Positions 16,864 through 24,421 of a stretch of 64,000 bases of DNA are shown here, one piece after another. The stretch comes from Bosea sp. AS-1 (GTDB lineage: Bacteria > Pseudomonadota > Alphaproteobacteria > Rhizobiales > Beijerinckiaceae): positions 654,501 through 718,500 of the forward strand of contig NZ_CP022372.1 in NCBI RefSeq assembly GCF_002220095.1. The letters are read 5' to 3'. How positions within the stretch are numbered: the first letter of the stretch is position 1; each line of letters starts with the position of its first letter. Below the pieces are notes generated by a model that was not told the DNA's origin, made no database searches, and saw only the letters and a program-made list of their open reading frames with translations. Both the position numbers and the translations under genes were made by a program.

Positions 16864-18288
16864 TCAGTCGATGACGACTTTGGTTTCGCTCATTTCGCGC
16901 AGGGTCATGTGGATGCCCTCGCGGCCGAGGCCGCTCGACTTGATGCCGCCGAAGGGCACGTTCTCGGCCCGGAAATCCGGACCCTCGTTGATCATCACGC
17001 CACCGACGCGCAGCCGGCGCCCGACGCGCTTCACCAGCGCGTGGTCGTTGGTGAAGAGTCCGGCCTGCAGCCCGTAGCTTCCGGCGTTGATCTCGGCGAT
17101 CACCGCGCCGGGATCGTTGAAACGGCGTATCGCGAGCACCGGCCCGAAGGTCTCGGAGCGGACGAGTTCGGCCTGTGCCGGGACGGCGTCGAGCAGCGTC
17201 GGGGCGAATTGCGTACCGTGGCGGCCTCCGCCGATGATGATCCTGGCGCCGTCCGCGACGGCGAGTTTCACACGCCGCTCGACCTCCGCGGCCGCCGGTT
17301 CGTCGATGACGGTGCCCATGACCGTTCCGGCATCGGCCGGGTCGCCGGTCGTGACCTTCGCGACCCGCGCAGCGATGCGTTCGATCATCGTCTCGCGGAT
17401 GGCGTCGTGCAGATAGAGCCGCTTCACCGCGGCACAGCTCTGGCCGGCAATCTCGAAGCGGTGCGTGATCGCGACCTCCGCTGCCCGGTCGAGATCGGCA
17501 TCCGGCATGACGATGAGCGGGTCGTTGCCGCCGAGCTCCATCAGGCAGCGGACGAGGCCAGACGCATTCTTCAGTGCCAAGCCCGCAGCGGGGCCGCCGG
17601 TGAAACTGAGCAGGTCGATATCGCCGCTCGCGATCATCGCCGCGACCTCGGCTCCGCCATGGACAATGCCGAACAGATCTGCCGGGAAGCCCGCCTCTTC
17701 GGCAAGTTCCGCCAGGCGCTGCGCGGCGAGAGGCGCCTTCGGCGAGGGTTTCGCGACGACGGCATTGCCGGCGGCGATCGCGGGGCCGAGCTTGTGGCAG
17801 AGCAGGTTGAGCGGATAGTTGAACGGCGTGATCGCGCCGACGACCCCGGCCGGCTCATGGGTGATCACCGCCTGCTTGTCCGGCGCGCCCGGCACGATGG
17901 CGGTCGGTAGCACCTCGCCGTGCAGCACCGTGACGGCATCGCCGCTCAGCCGCAGCGTGTTACGTGCGCGGCGGACCTCGTTGCGGGCCTCGGTGATCGT
18001 CTTGCCGACCTCGGCGCAGATCGTCCGGGCCATCGCTTCAGCCTCGTCCCCGAGGCGGTCGGCGAGGCGATGCAGCAACGCCTTGCGCTCGGACGGCGTG
18101 CTGAAACGGAAAGCCGACCATGCCTTGCGGGCCCGACGCAAAGCCTCGGCGACGGCGACTTCGTCGGCCTGTCGGATCTTGCCGACGACGGACCCGTCGA
18201 ACGGATTGACGACCTCGACCAAAGGGGTGGCAGTCGCCCGGGCGGGCTTGGCGAGAGACATGGTCACGGTGACGTCACTCCGTTTCAT
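16864..18288 (-). CDS. NAD(P)-dependent aldehyde dehydrogenase
   Basis: A 474-residue ALDH superfamily enzyme. Catalytic residues are visible: Asn157 in ITPFNYPLNLL, Glu251 in MELGGNDPLIV and the nucleophile Cys285 in AGQSCAAVKR. The Lys180 segment VVAKPSPKAPL is the cofactor-binding region. In a D-hydroxyproline-type operon this position is filled by 2-oxoglutarate semialdehyde dehydrogenase, which gives 2-oxoglutarate. The start overlaps the end of the NAD(P)/FAD oxidoreductase gene by 14 bp. An in-frame ATG at 18261 (MSLAKPAR) would avoid the overlap and is an alternative start. Confidence 0.92.
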   Translation of the reverse strand: MKRSDVTVTMSLAKPARATATPLVEVVNPFDGSVVGKIRQADEVAVAEALRRARKAWSAFRFSTPSERKALLHRLADRLGDEAEAMARTICAEVGKTITEARNEVRRARNTLRLSGDAVTVLHGEVLPTAIVPGAPDKQAVITHEPAGVVGAITPFNYPLNLLCHKLGPAIAAGNAVVAKPSPKAPLAAQRLAELAEEAGFPADLFGIVHGGAEVAAMIASGDIDLLSFTGGPAAGLALKNASGLVRCLMELGGNDPLIVMPDADLDRAAEVAITHRFEIAGQSCAAVKRLYLHDAIRETMIERIAARVAKVTTGDPADAGTVMGTVIDEPAAAEVERRVKLAVADGARIIIGGGRHGTQFAPTLLDAVPAQAELVRSETFGPVLAIRRFNDPGAVIAEINAGSYGLQAGLFTNDHALVKRVGRRLRVGGVMINEGPDFRAENVPFGGIKSSGLGREGIHMTLREMSETKVVID

Positions 18289-19561
18289 CGGCGGTGAGGC
18301 GGGCGAGCGCCGCGACCGAAACCGGTCGCAGGGGCCAGCGCGGGGAAGAGGGGGCCGGCAGCGGCCGGCCCCTGAGGGCCGCGATCATCGGGCCGCAGAA
18401 GCGCCCCTGGCAGGCGCCGAGACCGAAGCGGCCCATCAGCCGGATCTCGCGGACAGAAGCGTCCTCGGCCAAGGCCTGCAGATCCGCATAGCTGCGCCCT
18501 TCGCAGCGGCAGATCAGAGTCTCGGGCGTTGGCCCAGCAGGTTCGCCATGCAAGGCTGTCGCGATCGCCGTCTGGAAGTCGCGTGCCCGCTGCAGGCCAC
18601 CTTCCTCTGCCGACAGGTTCGTGCCGGCCCGGCCAAGGCGAGCCAGTACCTGCAGCGCGGCGCGTCGGCCGTCGAGCAGCGCGGCGTCGGCACCCAGTGC
18701 CTCGCGCCCGTCGCCCGCCAGCAGGATCGGTACGCGCGCGTCCGGAGCAGGCAGCGGAATTCCGGCCCGGTTCGGCTCGATGCCGTCATGGATCAAGAGA
18801 TGCCGGACGCGCAGGGTTTGCTCGCCCGGGCCGGCGCTGATGCTGACCTTGAAACCGTCGCCATCCGACTCGGCTCGCGTGACGACGGCGCCGCAGCGAT
18901 AGGGGATGCGATGGACTGCGAGCGTCGCCGCATAGACCGCGGCCTCGCCGATCGGGCCAGCGGAGAAGGCGAGACGAGCCAATGCCCTCGATGCGCGCAA
19001 GGGCCGGCCGCGCTCCAGTACCGCGACCGGTGGATTGCCGGCGCGGGCGAGCTGGGCTGCGAGTGCAGGGAGCAAGGGGCCACTGCCGGCAATCAGGATC
19101 GGTCCTTCCGGTGGACGGCCGGTCTCCTTCAGCAAGACCTGCGCGCCGCCGACCGTCATGACACCGGGCAATTCCCAGCCGGGAAAGGGGCGGATCGTCT
19201 CGACAGCACCGACTGCGATGATCGCTGCCCGTGGACGGTGCGCGAAGACGCGATCGGCGCGGCGATCGTCGAACAGGAACCTGCCTTCGCCATCGACCCC
19301 GAGAAAGATGGTCTCGGTCTTCATCTCGATCCGGTCGGCCGAGGCGCGGAGCCGTGCCATCAACGTGACCCAGCTGCGGCGATGCCTTGCGGGTCGCCAG
19401 ATCGGGTTTTCGGAGCCGGCGGCCGGCTGGCGATGAATGGCGCCGCCGAGCTGGTCGCGCTGTTCGATCAGGCGGACGGGCAGTCCGGACTCCGCAAGCG
19501 TCGCTGCTGCGCTTGCGCCCGCCGGGCCGCCGCCGATGACGAGGATGGGCGCCTCAGCCAT
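18275..19561 (-). CDS. NAD(P)/FAD-dependent oxidoreductase with C-terminal BFD-like [2Fe-2S] region (HcnB/LhpF-like)
   Basis: A 428-residue flavoprotein. The N-terminal dinucleotide site is ILVIGGGPAGASAAATLAES. A second glycine motif, LIAGSGPLLPALAAQLARAG, lies in the middle. The C-terminal domain carries four Cys in LICRCEGRSY and GACQGRFCG, the BFD-type cluster site seen in HcnB, opine oxidase A and D-hydroxyproline dehydrogenase. Its gene sits between the small [2Fe-2S] protein gene and the ALDH gene. With the DAO-type flavoprotein and the small ferredoxin-like subunit it should form a heteromeric amino/imino-acid dehydrogenase. Confidence 0.9.
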   Translation of the reverse strand: MAEAPILVIGGGPAGASAAATLAESGLPVRLIEQRDQLGGAIHRQPAAGSENPIWRPARHRRSWVTLMARLRASADRIEMKTETIFLGVDGEGRFLFDDRRADRVFAHRPRAAIIAVGAVETIRPFPGWELPGVMTVGGAQVLLKETGRPPEGPILIAGSGPLLPALAAQLARAGNPPVAVLERGRPLRASRALARLAFSAGPIGEAAVYAATLAVHRIPYRCGAVVTRAESDGDGFKVSISAGPGEQTLRVRHLLIHDGIEPNRAGIPLPAPDARVPILLAGDGREALGADAALLDGRRAALQVLARLGRAGTNLSAEEGGLQRARDFQTAIATALHGEPAGPTPETLICRCEGRSYADLQALAEDASVREIRLMGRFGLGACQGRFCGPMIAALRGRPLPAPSSPRWPLRPVSVAALARLTADETE

Positions 19562-19820
19562 GGTCGGCTCCGATCGCGGGCAGAGGGCCGAGCCGGAGGC
19601 CGTCGCGTGCAGGTGTCAGGCAGGCTTCGACCGGCGCCGCATCCGCGACGGCGACGATGCAACCCTGGCAGGCGCCGATGCCGCAGAAGATGCGTCCACC
19701 CGGCGGACCGTCGTCGTGTCGGCCGAGATTGACGATCCCCGCCTTGAGCATCGCCGCGGCGATCGTCTCGCCCGGCTGAAAAGCCACCGGCGTGCCGTTC
19801 CAGAAGAAGTGGCCCGTCAT
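19554..19820 (-). CDS. (2Fe-2S)-binding subunit (HcnA/LhpE-like)
   Basis: An 88-residue protein with the plant-type ferredoxin pattern seen in the small subunit of HcnABC, octopine/nopaline oxidases and D-hydroxyproline dehydrogenase. The cluster ligands are in RIFCGIGACQGCIV plus a later Cys in VEACLTPAR. It overlaps both neighbours by short stretches (ATGA with the upstream DAO-type gene, eight bases with the downstream flavoprotein gene). This tight coupling supports a stoichiometric complex. It carries electrons between the two flavoproteins. Confidence 0.9.
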   Translation of the reverse strand: MTGHFFWNGTPVAFQPGETIAAAMLKAGIVNLGRHDDGPPGGRIFCGIGACQGCIVAVADAAPVEACLTPARDGLRLGPLPAIGADHG

Positions 19821-20974
19821 GCGTGCGCCTCGGAATGGACGAAGCGTTGCGGCGACAAGGCGGAGAGATCGACCTCGGGTTTCTCGCCGAGCAGAAGGCG
19901 AGCGGCGCTGGCGCCCATATAGGGGCCGAGGCAGATGCCGTCGCCTTCGAAGCCGGTGGCGATCACCATTCCCGCGCGCTGCGGATGCGGGCCGACGATC
20001 GGCAGCCCGTCGCGAGATGCGGTCCGCACCCCGGCGAAGCTGCGCAGTACGCGGCGATGAGCAAGCGGGGGATAGAGGTCGAGCGCCTCGCGCAGGATCG
20101 CCGCAATAGTCACGGCATCGGTCGAGTGGTCGCTGCGGTGATCCTCGCGGCTGCCGCCGATCAGGAACTGGCCCGTCATCAGAGGGTCGATCACCAACCC
20201 GATATGACCGTTGCCGCGGACGATGCCGCGCTTGGCCGCGAGGTATGAGGCCGCCATCAGATGGCCGTCTATCGCCGGGCCGGCGCCGCTGGCGCGGTCG
20301 GTCACGGCCATCTGCCCCTTGCGTGGGATCAGGATGTCGCCGAGGCCGAGCAGTGGCGCCGAGCCGATGCCGGCTGCGACGAGCACTGCGTCGGCCGAGA
20401 GCAAATCGTCCCGAACCGCGACGCCTGCGACGCGCCCGGCCTGCATGACGATCTCGGACGCCGGTGAGCCTCTGCGGATATCGATCCGGCTTCGGCGCAG
20501 GAGGCGTTCGGTGATCTCATAGCCCAGTGCGTGCCCGTCATCGGGGATTTCGAGCGCGGCGCGGACACTGGCACCCAGACCCGGGATGCGGGCCAGAAGC
20601 GTCGCACGGTCGATCTCGACGACCCGCTCGCCCGCCCTGGCGAGGTCGGCACCGTGCTGGGTGACGAGTTCGGCCTCGACCGGCGTTCGGGCGACGAGGA
20701 AGGTCGAGCGCCGATGGAACAGGCCGCGGAACAGTCCATCCTGCTCGCAGCGAGCGTAGAAGGCGCGGGCATGGCGGGCGAGGTCCATCATCGGGCCCGG
20801 CCGCTTGCTGGCGACCGAGACAGCCCCATCGGAGGCGCCGGTTGCACCCGCCGCCGGCCCGGAAGCATCGAGTAGCGTCACGCGGGCGCCGGCCGCCGCC
20901 AGGAAATGCGCGGCGGCGGCGCCTACGATCCCGGCGCCGATCACGGCGACATGTATGGAGGCAGAGGAAGCCAT
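19817..20974 (-). CDS. FAD-dependent D-amino/imino acid oxidoreductase (DAO family, HcnC/LhpB-like)
   Basis: A 385-residue DAO-fold flavoprotein. The FAD site is HVAVIGAGIVGAAAAHFLAA near the N-terminus; the C-terminal block GMVIATGFEGDGICLGPYMG is the second FAD contact. It is the probable dehydrogenase subunit that oxidises the C-N bond, with electrons passing to the [2Fe-2S] and FAD/NAD subunits rather than to oxygen. The ATG at 20974 (MASSASIHVAVIG) is chosen because the Rossmann motif begins seven residues later. The frame is open for 30 more codons into the divergent promoter region. It is the first gene of the ten-gene unit. Confidence 0.9.
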   Translation of the reverse strand: MASSASIHVAVIGAGIVGAAAAHFLAAAGARVTLLDASGPAAGATGASDGAVSVASKRPGPMMDLARHARAFYARCEQDGLFRGLFHRRSTFLVARTPVEAELVTQHGADLARAGERVVEIDRATLLARIPGLGASVRAALEIPDDGHALGYEITERLLRRSRIDIRRGSPASEIVMQAGRVAGVAVRDDLLSADAVLVAAGIGSAPLLGLGDILIPRKGQMAVTDRASGAGPAIDGHLMAASYLAAKRGIVRGNGHIGLVIDPLMTGQFLIGGSREDHRSDHSTDAVTIAAILREALDLYPPLAHRRVLRSFAGVRTASRDGLPIVGPHPQRAGMVIATGFEGDGICLGPYMGASAARLLLGEKPEVDLSALSPQRFVHSEAHA

Positions 20975-21056
20975 GCCGAAGCGGTTCGTCCCAGCGAGCG
21001 ATGGCCCGAACTTCGTCGGCTTCACCTGTCGGGTCGATGCAAATGATCCGTCTCGA

Positions 21057-21076
21057 CTTGCCACATTGTTTGCAAG
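21057..21076. promoter_or_regulatory. Inverted repeat, candidate LysR binding site
   Basis: In the gap between the divergent DAO-type gene (start 20974) and the LysR gene (start 21106 or 21133), CTTGC at 21057-21061 and GCAAG at 21072-21076 form a perfect dyad with a 10-bp spacer. A second, overlapping dyad CCAC/GTGG spans 21061-21079. LysR proteins recognise dyads of this size in divergent promoters. The assignment rests on position and symmetry only. Confidence 0.5.
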
Positions 21077-21132
21077 TGGCGAAAGCCGAGCTGTTGTAGG
21101 TAGGAATGACAGGCCGGCCCACGGTAGGGATC

Positions 21133-22017
21133 ATGCGCGAAGCCAATCTGACGCTCATCCAGACGTTCTTCATCGTCGCGCGCGACGGGTCCTACTCGGC
21201 TGCGGCGCGCAAGCTCGGCATGAGCTACCAGTCGGCCGCCAACCATGTGCGGCGCCTCGAGCAATTGCTGGCTGAGCGGCTGGTCGTCTCGGAGCAGGGC
21301 GCCAAGACGGTGACGCTGACGCCGCGCGGCCGCAGCCTCTACAAGCTGTTACTGCCGGAGCTTGATACCGTGCTGACCCGGCTCGATCGCACGCTCCAGA
21401 AGGAGCGGCCGGTGCTGCGCATAGGCCTGCCTCAGGCGATCTTCTTCTATTTGATGCCGCCGATCCTGGCCCGGTTCCGCGAGCTCTTCCCGCAGGTCGA
21501 GATCATCGCCTATGAGCGGGACACCGCACTCTCCGAGATGATCAAGGATGGCAGCCTCGACCTGTGCATTACCGAGCGCTATTTCGGCGACCCCAATGTG
21601 CCGCAGCATCTGATCTGCACCTATCGGCCGGCGCTGGTGGTACCGCGCGAATGGGGGCGTCCGCCGGCTGGGGCTCTCAGGGAATGGGTACGGGAGAGGC
21701 CCTTCATCACCTATGAACCCGGCCAGCTCCTGCGCAATCTCGCCATCGACTATCTCAGCCCCGAAGGTGCCGAGATGGAGATCGCCATCTCGACATCGGG
21801 CAGTTCCAGCGTGAAGCGCTGTGTCGAGGCCGGCCTCGGCTATGCGATCATTCCAGCCTGGTGCATGGACGGTACCGAGACCACGATCACCGCGATCGAT
21901 CTGCCGGAACTGCCCGAAATTCCGATCTATTTTGGCGAAGCCAGCTTTCTGGCGCGCAACCCTTACGTTGTTGCGCTTCGGCAGCTTTGCGTGGGCTTCA
22001 CGTCCGCGGTGGGATGA
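21133..22017 (+). CDS. LysR family transcriptional regulator
   Basis: A LysR protein of 294 residues from the ATG at 21133 (303 from the ATG at 21106). I prefer 21133 because LysR helix-turn-helix domains normally begin within a few residues of the start: MREANLTLIQTFFIVARDGS, then AAARKLGMSYQSAANHVRRL. The effector domain follows (LRIGLPQAIFFYLMPPILAR and later SSSVKRCVEAGLGYAIIPAW). It diverges from the dehydrogenase/ALDH/DapA operon and is its likely activator, responding to the imino or amino acid substrate. Confidence 0.93.
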   Translation: MREANLTLIQTFFIVARDGSYSAAARKLGMSYQSAANHVRRLEQLLAERLVVSEQGAKTVTLTPRGRSLYKLLLPELDTVLTRLDRTLQKERPVLRIGLPQAIFFYLMPPILARFRELFPQVEIIAYERDTALSEMIKDGSLDLCITERYFGDPNVPQHLICTYRPALVVPREWGRPPAGALREWVRERPFITYEPGQLLRNLAIDYLSPEGAEMEIAISTSGSSSVKRCVEAGLGYAIIPAWCMDGTETTITAIDLPELPEIPIYFGEASFLARNPYVVALRQLCVGFTSAVG

Positions 22018-22203
22018 AAATTCGCATCGGCACGAGGCGGGACGATCCGATCCGTCTCGCCGAACCGATATTCCGAGTTTTCGACTGTCGGCACGACCGA
22101 CATCTTCCTTCGGAAGTGGCAGCATGCCCTCGGGATTGTAGTGCACCCGCCGACGGAACGGCGGCCATTCGGCTCGCGAAATCGATCTGAATACGCGCGG
22201 TCG

Positions 22204-23925
22204 TCAGGGCTCGCGCGCCGCGCGGAAGCCGTTGGTGTAGAAGCGCACGTCGGCCTCGTATTTGAAGCGGGCGGCTGAGCGCAGATAGCGTGGATCGTTG
22301 TTGAAGGAGCCGCCGCGCAGCACGCGCTCGCGGCAACCGGGCACCACATAGGCACTGCCGTCGCGCGGTGCGGATCGGTATGTCTCGCTCCAGCAATCCG
22401 TGACCCATTCGGCCGCGTTGCCGGCCATGTCGTAAAGGCCGAAGGCGTTGGGCGGGTACTGGCCCGACGCAACGGCGCTGCGGCGCGGCGGGTCGTTGCA
22501 GCCTATGCAATTCGCGCGGTCCTTCTCCATGGTCTGCCCCCAAGGATAGACCGTCGTCGTGCCGGCGCGCGCGGCATATTCCCATTCGCTCTCGCTGGGG
22601 AGTCGGTAGCGCTTTCCCGTCTTGGCCGAGAGCCAGGCGAGGTAGGCGTTGGCGTCGTTCCAGTGAACATCCGTGACGGGGCGCTTTCCGCGTCCGAGCC
22701 CGCGGTCGTCGGGCCGGTAGTTGCAGCCGCCCTCGCTTACACAGCGGTCCCATTCCTCGAAGCTCACCTCCCGCGTGCCGAGATAGAAACCGCGTATGGC
22801 AACAGGGTGAACGGGCTTCTCGAACTCGTAAAGATCGTTCGAACCCATCTGGAAGGAGCCGGGCGGAATCGCAATCAGCTCGGGGCAGTCGCTGCAATCG
22901 CGGACGGGGCCCGTTTTTGACGGCGATACGGCGGCAGGAGGCGGAGCAACCGAAGCAACGGTTGCGGCCGTCCCGGGCTTGCCGCGGTAGAGCTGTTCGC
23001 GGGCACGCGCGAGCGCTGAGAAACGACCATTCGGATAGGCATCGAGATAGGCGCGATATTCGCTGGCATTCTCGCTGTTGCGAATCGATTCCCAAAAGGC
23101 GAGCTCGAAGGCTTCCGGCGTGGCCTTGGAGCTGCTCGGGGGCAGGATGACGGCGCGGTTCGCCGCGGCGATTGCGACGGGGCGGCCGACCGGCGTCACC
23201 ACGAGCCCCTTTGGCGGTTCGGATGAGAGCCAGATTTGCTGACTGCGCCGGCTCGTCCGCGCGACGGCCTCACGTAGGCGGGCGAGGGCGGTCACCATGT
23301 CGAGGCCGGGCGTACGGATCACCTTCAGCCATTCGTCGATGGCTTGATTGCCGCGAGAGCCGGAGTCCGCGACGGTTTTTCCCGGCGCGGCGGTGAACAT
23401 CACCGCAACGGTCTCGAGCGGCTCGGTCGCGCGCAGGCCTTTCCCGCGTGCCTGCCAGGGATTGTCGCGGCTTGCGTCGATCAGCACGAGGGCGCTCGAC
23501 GGCTTGGCGATGATCAGCGGGTCGATGATCTCGTCGAGGTCGACTGCGTCCTGCACCGGGTGCGACGACGTCGGCACGAGAAAATTGCGGTCGCGTTGCT
23601 GCACGGCATGGCCGGAATAGAAGACGATGGCCTGCGCGCCGAGGCGCAATTTGCCGGCAAACTCCGCGATGGCCCGTCGCATTTCTGCGCGACCGCCGTT
23701 TTCGAGCGCGATTACCTCGAAGCCGCCTTCGCGCAGAGCCTCCGCGACGGCGCGTCCCTGTGCCGGTGAGCGGACAATGGCCGCATCGGGATAGCTGCCA
23801 TTGGCGATCACCAGCGCAATGCGGGGGCTCGGCGCAGCCTCTTGCGGCAGGGCAGGCGTTGCAGCAAGCGCGACGAGCGCGACTGCGAGGAAGAAGGAGC
23901 GCAACCAGTCCATGCTAGCGACCAT
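22204..23925 (-). CDS. Exported caspase-fold (C14) protein fused to a SUMF1 domain; both modules lack catalytic Cys
   Basis: A 573-residue protein. A signal peptide spans about 1-28 (MDWLRSFFLAVALVALAATP, cleavage after ALPQEA). A caspase p20-like domain spans 34-235, a helical linker 270-312 contains EYRAYLDAYPNGRFSALARA, and an FGE-sulfatase (SUMF1) domain spans about 348-570. The caspase His is kept (His106, FYSGHAVQ), but the catalytic Cys motif DACRNNP reads DASRDNP, so Ser152 (AGC at 23470-23472) replaces Cys. The SUMF1 domain has the structural motifs (IPPGSFQMG, LPSESEWEYAARAG, GLYDMAGNAAEW, RVLRGGSFNN) but not the paired Cys of formylglycine-generating enzymes. It is probably a binding or scaffold protein. 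It is the last gene of a three-gene unit with the DUF4399 genes. Confidence 0.88.
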   Translation of the reverse strand: MVASMDWLRSFFLAVALVALAATPALPQEAAPSPRIALVIANGSYPDAAIVRSPAQGRAVAEALREGGFEVIALENGGRAEMRRAIAEFAGKLRLGAQAIVFYSGHAVQQRDRNFLVPTSSHPVQDAVDLDEIIDPLIIAKPSSALVLIDASRDNPWQARGKGLRATEPLETVAVMFTAAPGKTVADSGSRGNQAIDEWLKVIRTPGLDMVTALARLREAVARTSRRSQQIWLSSEPPKGLVVTPVGRPVAIAAANRAVILPPSSSKATPEAFELAFWESIRNSENASEYRAYLDAYPNGRFSALARAREQLYRGKPGTAATVASVAPPPAAVSPSKTGPVRDCSDCPELIAIPPGSFQMGSNDLYEFEKPVHPVAIRGFYLGTREVSFEEWDRCVSEGGCNYRPDDRGLGRGKRPVTDVHWNDANAYLAWLSAKTGKRYRLPSESEWEYAARAGTTTVYPWGQTMEKDRANCIGCNDPPRRSAVASGQYPPNAFGLYDMAGNAAEWVTDCWSETYRSAPRDGSAYVVPGCRERVLRGGSFNNDPRYLRSAARFKYEADVRFYTNGFRAAREP

Positions 23926-23965
23926 TCGTCATCTGCGGCGTCTCGGGGCGCGGCCCGCTGCCGTC

Positions 23966-24421
23966 TCAGCGCACATAGATCGTGATCTTCTTCGACATCA
24001 CGGGCGGATCATGCGGCGTATGAGTATGATCTCCGACCAATAACTGCAGGGTATGTGTCCCCTTCGGCAAGGTGACGACAACCTCCGTTTGACCGTTGCC
24101 AAGATGGATATTGTTGTAATCGGACGGGATCGGCTGGTCGGGCGGCCCTGGATCGGTGTCGATCAGCAGATGGTGATGACCGGTCGCCGCATGTTCCACG
24201 CCTGCCGGTGCGACGCCCATATTCCGCAGGCCGACCCGAACGGTGAAGCGCTCCGGCACGTGCAGCCCGTCGAGGGGATAATGGAAATAGACCTGCGCGC
24301 CGGGCGGTGCCTTCTGTCGCCTCGAAGCCTGCGCCAGCACCTCGGTCGGCCAGAGCAGGGGCAGGGCGGCGAGCGAACATGCCACCAGGAGGGCGACTAC
24401 GATGCGGCGCGAGGTTCTCAT
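23966..24421 (-). CDS. DUF4399 protein, single domain, exported
   Basis: A 151-residue protein with a signal peptide (RRIVVALLVACSLAALPLLW, cleavage near VLAQA) and one DUF4399 domain. Histidine-rich signatures are GHHHLLIDTD, then PSDYNNIHLGNGQTE and LLVGDHTHTPHDPPV. The function of DUF4399 is not established; the conserved His clusters suggest metal or ligand binding in the periplasm. The start overlaps the stop of the triple-DUF4399 gene (ATGA), and a 40-bp gap precedes the caspase/SUMF1 gene. The sequence is closest to the repeats of its upstream neighbour, so a local duplication is likely. Confidence 0.87.
   Translation of the reverse strand: MRTSRRIVVALLVACSLAALPLLWPTEVLAQASRRQKAPPGAQVYFHYPLDGLHVPERFTVRVGLRNMGVAPAGVEHAATGHHHLLIDTDPGPPDQPIPSDYNNIHLGNGQTEVVVTLPKGTHTLQLLVGDHTHTPHDPPVMSKKITIYVR

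Noticed and set aside
17819..19732. 637-codon plus-strand frame opposite the ALDH and flavoprotein genes
   Set aside because: A mirror frame over genes with intact catalytic motifs and tight overlaps.
22018..22203. Possible small gene between the LysR and caspase/SUMF1 genes
   Set aside because: Only frames running on from neighbouring genes are open; no ribosome site or motif.
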